From contig JBHHZJ010000148.1 in assembly GCA_046758005.1 (NCBI GenBank), positions 1 through 5,885 on the forward strand: a stretch of 5,885 nucleotides of DNA, in the 5' to 3' direction. This stretch comes from JBHHZJ01 sp046758005. Its GTDB lineage: Bacteria; Pseudomonadota; Alphaproteobacteria; Kiloniellales; J153. Made by a program: the position numbers and the translations under genes. Positions 1-5,885 of the stretch are shown piece after piece. The notes beneath the pieces are model-generated. The model saw only the letters and a list, made by a program, of their open reading frames with translations. It did not search any database and was not told where the DNA came from. Numbering within the stretch: position 1 is the stretch's first letter; each line of letters starts with the position of its first letter.

Positions 1-3000
1 CCTTGGGCCCGGTGCCGGACAGGCCCTCGCCGCCGAACGGCTGCACGCCGACCACGGCGCCGATCATGTTGCGGTTGACGTAGGCGTTGCCGACGCGCAG
101 GCGCCGGTGGATGTACTCGACGGTCGAATCTATTCGGCTGTGGATGCCGAGCGTCAGGCCGTAGCCGGTGCCGTTGACCGCCGCGATCACATCGTCGAGT
201 CGATCGCCCTTGTAGCGGATGACGTGCAGGATCGGGCCGAAGACCTCGCGCTGAAGGCGGCTCATCGCGTCGATCTCGAAGGCGGCCGGGGCGAAGAAGG
301 TGCCGTGCTCGGTTCCCGGGGCGAGCTTCGCGCGTTGCAGCAGGCGGCCTTCGGCGGTCATGCGCCTGGCGTGGCCCTCGAGCATGGCCCGGGCCTCCGA
401 GTCGATCACCGGCCCCACGTCGGTCGACAGCCAGGCCGGGTCGGCGACGACCAGCTCCTCCATGGCGCCGGCCAGCATGGCGAGCATCCGCTCGGCCACG
501 TCCTCTTGGAGGAACAGGACGCGCAAGGCCGAACAGCGCTGCCCGGCGCTGTGGAAGGCGGAGACGATCACGTCGCGCACGACCTGTTCGGGCAGCGCGG
601 TCGAATCGACGATCATGGCGTTCTGCCCGCCGGTCTCGGCGATGAGCGGCACGATCGGCCCGTCGCGCCGCGCCAGGGCCTCGTGGATCGACTTCGCGGT
701 GTCGGTCGAGCCGGTGAAGGCCACGCCGGCCACGCGCGGGTCCCTGACCAGCGGGGCGCCGACGCCCGGCCCGTCGCCGGGCAGCAGGTGGAGGGCCTCG
801 CCCGGCACGCCGGCCCGGTGGAACAGGCGCACCGCCGCGGCGGCGACGAGCGGGGTCTGCTCGGCGGGCTTGGCGATGACCGCGTTGCCGGCGGCCAGCG
901 CCGCGCTCACCTGCCCGGTGAAGATGGCGAGCGGGAAGTTCCACGGGCTGATGCACGCGAACACGCCGCGCCCGTGCAGCGCGATCTCGTTGCGTTCTCC
1001 CGTCGGACCGGGCAACGCCTGCGGCGCGGCGAACTCGGCCCGGGCGCGGGCCGCATAGAAGCGGCAGAAGTCGGCCGCCTCGCGCACCTCGGCGAGCGAA
1101 TCCGGGATCGACTTGCCGGCCTCGCGCACGCACAGCGCCATCAGCTCGGCGCGGTTCTCCTCGAGCAGGTCGGCCACGCGATCGAGGCACGCGGCGCGCC
1201 GCTGCGCCGGGGTCGCATCCCACGCCGGCGCCGCCCGCGCGGCGCGGGCGAGGGCCTGCTCGACGTGCGCGGGCGCCGCTTCGACCACCTCCCCGACGGT
1301 GCGCCGGTTGTCGGCGGGATCGACCACGGGGCGCGCCGCGCCGCGCGCCTCGACGCCGCCGACGATGGGCGCGGCCGTCCAGCCCCGCGCGGCCGCCTCC
1401 ATCGCCGCGCCCAGGGGCGCCAGGACCTGGGGGTCGGTCAGGTCGACGCCGGCCGAGTTGCGCCGCTCCGGCAGGTACAGCTCGGCGGGCAGTGGAATCC
1501 GGGGGTGCGGGATCGTGCTGAGCCGTCGAACGCCGGCGACCGGGTCGGCGATGATCTCCTCGATCGGCAGCTTCTCGTCCACGATGCGGTTGACGAAGGA
1601 GGTGTTGGCGCCGTTCTCGAGCAGCCGGCGCACGAGGTAGGGCAGCAGGTCCTCGTGGCTGCCGACCGGGGCGTAGACGCGTACCGGCAGGCCCAGGTTC
1701 TCCTCGCCGACGACCTGCGCGTAGAGCGCCTCGCCCATGCCGTGCAGGCGCTGAAACTCGAAGTCGCGGCGGTCTCCCGCCGCCTCCAGCACGGCGGCCA
1801 GGGTGTGCGCGTTGTGGGTGGCGAACTGCGGATAGAAGGCGTCCGCATCGGCGAACAGGGCCTTGACGCAGGCGAGGTAACAAACGTCGGTCGAGACCTT
1901 GCGCGTGAACACCGGGTAGCCGTCCAGCCCGGCCACCTGGGCCAGCTTGATCTCGGTGTCCCAGTAGGCGCCCTTGACCAGGCGCACCATCAGGCGCCGC
2001 CCGTGCCGGCGCGCCATGTCAGCGAGCCAGTCGAGAACGAAGCGCGCGCGCTTCAGGTAGGCTTGCACGGCCACGCCGAAGCCGTCCCAACCGGCCAATT
2101 CCGGATCTCCCGAAACGGCCTCGATCACGTCGAGGGACAGGTCGAGCCGGTCGGCCTCCTCGGCGTCCACGGTGAGGCCGATTCCGGCCGTCCCGGCGTC
2201 GAGCGCGAGCGCCTTGAGGCGCGGCGCGAGCTCGTCGAGCACGCGGCGGCGCTGGGCGAACTCGTAGCGCGGGTGCAGGGCCGAGAGCTTGACCGAGATG
2301 CCCGGCCCGTCGATCACGCCCTTGCCCTGCGCGGCCTCGCCGATCGCCGCGATGGCGGCGCGGTAGGCCTCGAAGTAGCGCCTGGCGTCGGCCATCGTGC
2401 GCGCGGCCTCGCCCAGCATGTCGTAGGAGTAGCGGTAGCCGCGCTGCTGCTCCGGCTTGGCCCGCTCCAGCGCCTCCTTGATGGTGCGGCCCATGACGAA
2501 CTGGCGGCCCAGGATGCGCATGGCCTGGGTGATGGCGCCGCGGATCACCGGCTCGCCGCTCGAATGGATCAGGCGGCGCAGCGTGCCGGCCAGGTCCTTG
2601 GTGTCGCGCTCGTCCAGGCGCACGACCCGGCCGGTGAGCATGAGCGCCCAGGTCGAGGCGTTGACGAACAGCGATTCGCTGCGGCCGAGGTGGCCCTCCC
2701 AGTCGGCGGCGGCGATCTTGTCCTTGATCAGCTTGTCCACGGTCTCCGAATCGGGCACGCGCAGCAGCGCCTCGGCCAGGCACATGAGCACCACGCCTTC
2801 CTTCGTGGACAGGCCGAACTCGTGCAGGAAGGCGTCGATGCCGCCCTGGCCGACGCGCGCGCGCCGGACCTCGGCGACGAGCGTGCGCGCACGCGCGGCG
2901 ACGCGCTCGAGCGCGGCGGGCGCAAGCCGCGCCTCGTCGGCCAGCCGGCGCACGATTTCGGTCTCGTCGGCGCGGACATGATCGCGGATCGCCTTGCGCG

Positions 3001-3037
3001 ACGGGCTGGCCTCGGCAAGCGCTGGGTCGATGATCAT
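1..3037 (-). CDS. putA: Bifunctional proline dehydrogenase / L-glutamate gamma-semialdehyde dehydrogenase PutA (3' end cut by window edge)
   Basis: PutA oxidises proline to glutamate in two steps: an FAD-dependent proline dehydrogenase (PRODH) and an NAD-dependent aldehyde dehydrogenase, with channelling between them. 1012 codons are visible. After a helical N-terminal arm, the PRODH barrel (about residues 170-500) shows RLVKGAYWD (K355), FATHNAHT, EFQRLHGMGE and YLVRRLLENGANTSFVN (R470/R471, the proline-carboxylate-binding pair of the family). The ALDH domain shows SPWNFP (N700), KPAEQT (K723), FTGST (from F774), AETGGQN (catalytic E801) and SAGQRCSALR (catalytic C835). The visible part ends at PFGGEGLSGTGPK, so if it is a short-type PutA only a few tens of residues are missing. 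The N-terminus starts directly in the helical region, so there is no ribbon-helix-helix DNA-binding domain and no autorepression is expected. ATG at 3037 is the first good start. No strong Shine-Dalgarno precedes it, and the frame stays open upstream with a TTG at 3082, so the start is less certain than the identity. Confidence 0.97.
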   Translation of the reverse strand, partial: MIIDPALAEASPSRKAIRDHVRADETEIVRRLADEARLAPAALERVAARARTLVAEVRRARVGQGGIDAFLHEFGLSTKEGVVLMCLAEALLRVPDSETVDKLIKDKIAAADWEGHLGRSESLFVNASTWALMLTGRVVRLDERDTKDLAGTLRRLIHSSGEPVIRGAITQAMRILGRQFVMGRTIKEALERAKPEQQRGYRYSYDMLGEAARTMADARRYFEAYRAAIAAIGEAAQGKGVIDGPGISVKLSALHPRYEFAQRRRVLDELAPRLKALALDAGTAGIGLTVDAEEADRLDLSLDVIEAVSGDPELAGWDGFGVAVQAYLKRARFVLDWLADMARRHGRRLMVRLVKGAYWDTEIKLAQVAGLDGYPVFTRKVSTDVCYLACVKALFADADAFYPQFATHNAHTLAAVLEAAGDRRDFEFQRLHGMGEALYAQVVGEENLGLPVRVYAPVGSHEDLLPYLVRRLLENGANTSFVNRIVDEKLPIEEIIADPVAGVRRLSTIPHPRIPLPAELYLPERRNSAGVDLTDPQVLAPLGAAMEAAARGWTAAPIVGGVEARGAARPVVDPADNRRTVGEVVEAAPAHVEQALARAARAAPAWDATPAQRRAACLDRVADLLEENRAELMALCVREAGKSIPDSLAEVREAADFCRFYAARARAEFAAPQALPGPTGERNEIALHGRGVFACISPWNFPLAIFTGQVSAALAAGNAVIAKPAEQTPLVAAAAVRLFHRAGVPGEALHLLPGDGPGVGAPLVRDPRVAGVAFTGSTDTAKSIHEALARRDGPIVPLIAETGGQNAMIVDSTALPEQVVRDVIVSAFHSAGQRCSALRVLFLQEDVAERMLAMLAGAMEELVVADPAWLSTDVGPVIDSEARAMLEGHARRMTAEGRLLQRAKLAPGTEHGTFFAPAAFEIDAMSRLQREVFGPILHVIRYKGDRLDDVIAAVNGTGYGLTLGIHSRIDSTVEYIHRRLRVGNAYVNRNMIGAVVGVQPFGGEGLSGTGPK

Positions 3038-3100
3038 GATGGGCTTACGGACAGGGCCAATACGGCGGCAACCGGCTGGCAAGGACTTTAACCGACATCG

Positions 3101-3120
3101 GCGGGGTCGCGAAGCCCCGC
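3101..3120 (-). terminator. GC-rich stem-loop between the binding-protein gene and putA
   Basis: A perfect 6-bp inverted repeat (GCGGGG at 3101-3106, CCCCGC at 3115-3120) with an 8-base loop lies 23 bases past the stop codon of the upstream minus-strand gene and about 64 bases before the putA start. The position suits an attenuating or terminating hairpin that would separate the two genes. No T-run follows on the minus strand, so it is not a canonical intrinsic terminator, and in such GC-rich DNA a stem this short can arise by chance. Confidence 0.3.
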
Positions 3121-3143
3121 GTGGACGGGCGAGCGCGGCGACC

Positions 3144-4031
3144 TCAACCGCCGGGCGGCGAAGCGACCACATCCGCGTAGGCGTGGCGCTTCGCGATCGA
3201 CCCGGCGTGCAGGAAGACATCGAGCGCGGCTTCGAAGGCCCGCTCGGTGATCTCGACGTGCGGCGTCCAGCAGCCGAGGCGCTGGTAAGAGCCAATGGTG
3301 GCGGTCAAGACGTCCGGGTCGATGTCCGGGAAGAAATCGCGCTCGATACGGGCGACCTCGGCGGCCGGCATCCCGATCAGGTCCGCGCGCGCCTTGCGAT
3401 AGGCGCGCATGAAGGCCTTCGCCATGTCGGTTTCGAGCCACTCGGGCCTTGCCGCCAGGCTGGAGAAGGCGCAGGGCCCGATGGCATCGCCGAGCGATGC
3501 GACGACGTGGCCGAGCCCATCGCGCTCCAACTGCTGCGGCGCCGGCCCCTGCTGGTGGACGTAGTCGCCCCGACCGGCGCGAAAGGCCGCGTCCATCTCC
3601 TCGGGACCGCCGGCGTCGATGGCGACGATGGACCCGTAATCCAGGCCCATCCTGTGGCAGGCGAACCGAAACATGGCGAGCGGCTGAGCGCCGTGGTCGA
3701 CGAGGACCCGCCTGCCCGCGAGCTTGCGCCAAGCGAAGTCCGGGTCGGGCTCGCGCGCGGCGAGGAAGAAGCCGTCCTTCTCGTTGATCTGCGCGAAGTG
3801 AACGGCGCCCGGCTCGATCCCCTTTTCCAGCGCCGCGAAGCCTTGCGAGGGCGCCGACTGCACGACGTGGGCCGAGCCGTCCCGCAACGCCGCGATCGCC
3901 GATTTGCCCGGAGGCGCGATGCCGTGCGCGGGCTCCAGCCCCTCGTCGCGCAAATATCCGCCCGCGATGGTCAGGATGAGCGGGCTGTAGAAGGCGGAGA
4001 AGCGGGTGAACTGGATGTTGATGCGGGCCAC
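3144..4031 (-). CDS. SsuA/THI5-like (NMT1 family) solute-binding protein without signal peptide
   Basis: This 295-residue protein has the periplasmic-binding fold of the SsuA/TauA/THI5-like group, which in transporters captures sulfonates, nitrate, pyrimidine precursors or related small molecules. Seen in the sequence: an N-terminal first strand and helix, FSAFYSPLILTIAGGYLRDE (residues 11-30), the family's usual opening before 'EGL'; SAHVVQSAPSQGF; INEKDGFF (from I82); and DYVHQQGP (D156-P163). The THI5 cysteine cluster is absent, so it is probably not an HMP-P synthase. The start is GTG at 4031, with GAAGAG (4040-4045) eight bases upstream as a plausible ribosome site. The frame is open further upstream, but the next ATG (4469) lies inside the opposing ParB-like gene. 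With this start there is no signal peptide or lipobox: the mature fold begins almost at residue 2. No permease or ATPase gene is adjacent. The substrate cannot be assigned. A cytoplasmic sensing or enzymatic role is possible. Confidence 0.88.
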   Translation of the reverse strand: MARINIQFTRFSAFYSPLILTIAGGYLRDEGLEPAHGIAPPGKSAIAALRDGSAHVVQSAPSQGFAALEKGIEPGAVHFAQINEKDGFFLAAREPDPDFAWRKLAGRRVLVDHGAQPLAMFRFACHRMGLDYGSIVAIDAGGPEEMDAAFRAGRGDYVHQQGPAPQQLERDGLGHVVASLGDAIGPCAFSSLAARPEWLETDMAKAFMRAYRKARADLIGMPAAEVARIERDFFPDIDPDVLTATIGSYQRLGCWTPHVEITERAFEAALDVFLHAGSIAKRHAYADVVASPPGG

Positions 4032-4039
4032 GGCGCTGT

Positions 4040-4045
4040 CTCTTC
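4040..4045 (-). promoter_or_regulatory. Shine-Dalgarno-like site for the GTG start at 4031
   Basis: On the minus strand GAAGAG ends eight bases before the GTG at 4031. It is a partial match to the 16S anti-SD complement at normal spacing. It is the main sequence support for placing the start of the binding protein here rather than at the distant in-frame ATG at 4469. Confidence 0.45.
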
Positions 4046-4109
4046 GCTTGCAACGATGGCTTTGACTCGGATAGCACGATAACACGGGAATCGCCTGGTG
4101 GACGTCGCG

Positions 4110-4148
4110 CGCGCGGAGCCTTTTGCGCCTCGGCCGGCTCTCCGCGCG
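4110..4148. repeat. Imperfect 11-bp inverted repeat in the divergent intergenic region
   Basis: The left arm CGCGCGGAGCC (4110-4120) pairs with the right arm GGCT + CCGCGCG (4136-4139 and 4142-4148), with a two-base bulge (CT, 4140-4141). The 15-base spacer begins with TTTT. It lies 78 bases upstream of the binding-protein start and 78 bases upstream of the ParB-like start, so it sits centrally between two divergent genes. It could be an operator, a 5'-leader hairpin of either transcript, or chance in GC-rich DNA. Confidence 0.45.
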
Positions 4149-4186
4149 GGCACCGGCGAGGGCCGAGCCGACTCCGGTCCGCCGCG

Positions 4187-4216
4187 TTAGACTCCGTTGT
4201 AGGGCTTCCTTATCCT
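4187..4216 (+). promoter_or_regulatory. Weak candidate promoter for the ParB-like gene
   Basis: TATCCT (4211-4216) matches four of six bases of a sigma70 -10 element. Eighteen bases upstream, TTAGAC (4187-4192) is only a poor -35 match. If the -10 is used, transcription would start around 4222-4225, practically at the ATG at 4227, giving a leaderless or near-leaderless message. That would agree with the absence of a Shine-Dalgarno sequence. Confidence 0.25.
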
Positions 4217-4226
4217 GTGACCTGCG

Positions 4227-4472
4227 ATGGACGATATTACCGTGAAGATCGACGAGATTTACGTCCCGGCCAAGCGGCGCAACGACGTGAAGCCCGAGGT
4301 GGTCGAGCGACTCGCCGAGAACATCCTGGAGAACGGCCTGCAGGTGCCGATCAGCGTGCGTCGCGACGGCGAGCGCTTCGTCCTCGTCTCCGGCCTGCAA
4401 CGGCTGGAGGCGTGCAAGGCGCTCGGCGAGGAGACGATAACGGCGATCGTGGTCGGACCGCCCCGGCATTGA
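4227..4472 (+). CDS. Small stand-alone ParB N-terminal-domain-like protein (81 aa)
   Basis: The protein is almost exactly one ParB/sulfiredoxin-type N-terminal domain. It has an opening strand VKIDEIYVPAKRRND, a helix VVERLAENILENGL followed by QVPISVRR (P41, I42, R45), then FVLVSGLQRLEACKALG and a final strand TITAIVV. G56-x-x-R59-x-x-A62 corresponds to the GxxRxxA (GERR-type) box that binds the CTP phosphates in true ParB. Here the usual glutamate is replaced by Q58. It lacks the second nucleotide motif (ENxxR), the helix-turn-helix and the C-terminal dimerisation domain, so it cannot be a complete parS-binding partition protein. Start: ATG at 4227, with no clear ribosome site and a possible leaderless transcript. 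It is divergent from the binding-protein gene and convergent with dnaE2, with no parA in view. A protein-protein adaptor, nucleotide-binding or nuclease-like role is conceivable but unproven. The protein-like alignment to the family makes a chance ORF unlikely. Confidence 0.87.
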   Translation: MDDITVKIDEIYVPAKRRNDVKPEVVERLAENILENGLQVPISVRRDGERFVLVSGLQRLEACKALGEETITAIVVGPPRH

Positions 4473-4478
4473 GGCGGG

Positions 4479-4497
4479 CGGCCGGACCGGCCGGCCG
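4479..4497. terminator. GC hairpin between convergent genes (candidate bidirectional terminator)
   Basis: CGGCCGG (4479-4485) and CCGGCCG (4491-4497) form a perfect 7-bp stem with a 5-base loop. It occupies most of the 27-base gap between the stop codons of the ParB-like gene (ending 4472) and dnaE2 (ending 4500). The placement suits a shared terminator. There is no T-run on either side, so termination would be atypical or factor-assisted. Confidence 0.4.
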
Positions 4498-4499
4498 GG

Positions 4500-5885
4500 C
4501 TAATGAAAGTCCCGCGAGCGGTAGATCCGGCGCGCCTGCGCGGCGCGCCTATTGTGGGGCGGGGCGAGCGGCTCGCCGAGATCGCGCGCCGACGGCGCTT
4601 GCAACTGCGCCAGGCGCGGCGTCAGGTCATAGAGGCGCTCGGCGATGACGTGGACGACCAGGCCCTCGCGCTGCAACGGCCCTTCGACGCAAAGCAGCCT
4701 GGCGCCGAGCACGACCTTGCGCTGGCGGGCGAAGACGTCGGGCCAGACGATGACGTTGGCGACCCCGGTCTCGTCCTCCAGCGTGGCGAAGATCACGCCC
4801 TTGGCCGTGCCCGGCCGCTGGCGCACGAGCACCAGGCCGGCGACCTTGAGCCGCCGGCCGTTCGGCAGGTCCATCAGGCGCGCGGTCTCGACGATCCCCT
4901 CGGCCTCGAGACCTTCGCGCAGGAAGGACACCGGATGCGCCTTCAAGGAAAAGCGCAGGCTGGCGTAGTCGTCGACCACGTGCTCGCTCAAGCTCATTTC
5001 GGGCAGGCCGGCCGCGGGCTCGGCACCGATCTCCTCGGCGCGGGCGGCGGCGAACAGCGGCAGCGGGGCCGAGGACGTCCGGCCCGCCGGCAGGGCCTTG
5101 ACCGCCCACAGCGCCTCGCGCCGGTCGAGGCCCATGGAGCGGAAGGCGTCGGCCCGCGCCAGCGCCTCGAGCGCGGTCCGGCCGAGGGCGGCGCGGCGCC
5201 ACAGCGCGACCGGGTCGGCGTAGCCCGGCCCGCGCGCGGCGACCAGCGAGCGGGCGTCGGCCTCGACCAGGCCCTTGACCTGGCGCAGGCCCAGGCGCAG
5301 CGCGAGACCGCCGGACCGGGACGATTCCAGCGTGCCATCCCAGTCGCTTTCGTTGACGTCCACGGGGCGCACCTCGACGCCGTGTTCGCGCGCGTCGCGG
5401 ATGATCTGCGCCGGGGCGTAGAAGCCCATGGGCTGGCTGTTCAAGAGCGCGGCGGCGAAGACCGCCGGGTGATGGCACTTGAGCCAAGCGGAGACGTAGA
5501 CCAAGAGCGCGAAGCTGGCCGCGTGGCTCTCGGGAAAGCCGTAGGTGCCGAAGCCCTCTATCTGGCGGAAGCAGCGCTCGGCGAAGGCGCGGTCGTAGCC
5601 GCGCGCGGCCATGCCCTCGATCAGCTTCTCCCGGAACGTGTGGATCGTGCCGACCCGGCGGAAGGTCGCCATGGCGCGGCGCAGCCGGTCGGCCTCGGAC
5701 GGCGTGAAGCCGGCGGCGACGATGGCGATCTTCATCGCCTGCTCCTGGAAGAGCGGCACGCCGAGGGTCTTGCCGAGCACCCGGCGCAGCGCCTCGGACG
5801 GGTAGTCGACCTTCTCCTCGCCGTTGCGCCGGCGCAGGTAGGGGTGGACCATGTCGCCCTGGATCGGCCCGGGGCGCACGATCGC
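4500..5885 (-). CDS. dnaE2: Error-prone DNA polymerase DnaE2, C-terminal part (5' end cut by window edge)
   Basis: The visible 461 residues are the C-terminal part of a C-family polymerase of the DnaE2 (ImuC) type, usually a little over 1000 residues in full. It takes part in damage-induced translesion synthesis and mutagenesis with ImuA and ImuB. The first visible residues are AIVRPGPIQGDMVHPYLRRR, the strongly conserved DnaE2 form of the polymerase core. Then come PLFQEQAMKIA, ADRLRRAM, GTYGFPESHAASFALLVYVSAWLK (fingers region), a helix-hairpin-helix-like LGLRQVKGL near residues 195-205, and an OB fold at about 340-430 (KVAGLVLVRQRPGTAKGVIFATLEDETG). The end, SRDFH and then TAG, is the usual DnaE2 terminus. 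The N-terminal PHP domain and catalytic aspartates lie outside, as would any upstream imuA/imuB genes and LexA box, so regulation cannot be judged here. There is no frameshift or internal stop in the visible part. Confidence 0.97.
   Translation of the reverse strand, partial: AIVRPGPIQGDMVHPYLRRRNGEEKVDYPSEALRRVLGKTLGVPLFQEQAMKIAIVAAGFTPSEADRLRRAMATFRRVGTIHTFREKLIEGMAARGYDRAFAERCFRQIEGFGTYGFPESHAASFALLVYVSAWLKCHHPAVFAAALLNSQPMGFYAPAQIIRDAREHGVEVRPVDVNESDWDGTLESSRSGGLALRLGLRQVKGLVEADARSLVAARGPGYADPVALWRRAALGRTALEALARADAFRSMGLDRREALWAVKALPAGRTSSAPLPLFAAARAEEIGAEPAAGLPEMSLSEHVVDDYASLRFSLKAHPVSFLREGLEAEGIVETARLMDLPNGRRLKVAGLVLVRQRPGTAKGVIFATLEDETGVANVIVWPDVFARQRKVVLGARLLCVEGPLQREGLVVHVIAERLYDLTPRLAQLQAPSARDLGEPLAPPHNRRAAQARRIYRSRDFH

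Noticed and set aside
3043..3082. Promoter-like hexamers upstream of putA (TTGCCA at 3082-3077 on the minus strand, TATTGG at 3062-3057).
   Set aside because: The spacing is only 14 bases and other pairings match poorly, so no putA promoter can be called from consensus.
107..3091. A 994-codon open frame on the plus strand, antisense to almost all of putA.
   Set aside because: Its product is rich in R, G, A, H and D, with no recognisable domain, while the opposite strand encodes an unmistakable PutA. Long antisense open frames are common opposite high-GC genes because stop codons are rare there.
4076..4081. A -10-like TATCGT on the minus strand upstream of the binding-protein gene.
   Set aside because: No acceptable -35 lies 16-18 bases upstream, and a single four-of-six match is expected by chance.
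2994..4082. A 362-codon plus-strand open frame opposite the solute-binding-protein gene.
   Set aside because: Its composition is low-complexity and shadow-like, and the minus strand shows a clear family match. There is no ribosome site or domain to support it.
4032..4469. In-frame upstream extension of the binding protein to ATG 4469 (441 residues).
   Set aside because: The added 146 residues are antisense to the ParB-like gene and cross the intergenic region, and they do not resemble a signal peptide or any domain. The GTG at 4031 has a better context.
4217..4648. A 143-codon plus-strand frame overlapping the ParB-like gene and the end of dnaE2.
   Set aside because: It is Arg/Ala/Gly-rich with no domain, and is an out-of-frame shadow of two supported genes.

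Overview
The window is very GC-rich and holds four protein-coding genes. Two are cut by the window edges. The gene set is a bifunctional PutA without a DNA-binding domain, a SsuA/THI5-type binding protein, a tiny ParB-like protein and a DnaE2 polymerase. This fits the chromosome of a high-GC proteobacterium, most likely an alphaproteobacterium. That placement is an inference from gene content and base composition, because the window has no rRNA or other taxonomic marker.

Layout: positions 1-3037 (minus strand) are nearly all of putA, the proline dehydrogenase / glutamate-semialdehyde dehydrogenase, with its C-terminal end beyond the left edge. A 106-base gap containing a small GC hairpin separates it from an upstream gene on the same strand (3144-4031). 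That gene encodes a 295-residue NMT1/SsuA-like solute-binding protein with no visible signal peptide and no transporter partners in view. A 195-base divergent intergenic region (4032-4226) carries an imperfect 11-bp inverted repeat and leads to an 81-residue plus-strand gene (4227-4472) that is essentially only a ParB N-terminal domain. This small gene converges, across 27 bases holding a GC hairpin, on the 3' end of dnaE2 (4500-5885, minus strand). Only the C-terminal 461 residues of the error-prone polymerase are in the window.

The genes do not form an obvious common pathway. PutA catabolises proline to glutamate. DnaE2 is a translesion polymerase of the SOS-type mutagenesis cassette. The solute-binding protein and the ParB-like protein have no assignable substrate or partner here. 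I see no mobile element, CRISPR array, tRNA or rRNA. I found no convincing new multi-gene system. The points most worth a second look are the stand-alone mini-ParB with a possibly leaderless start, and the orphan binding protein that appears not to be exported.
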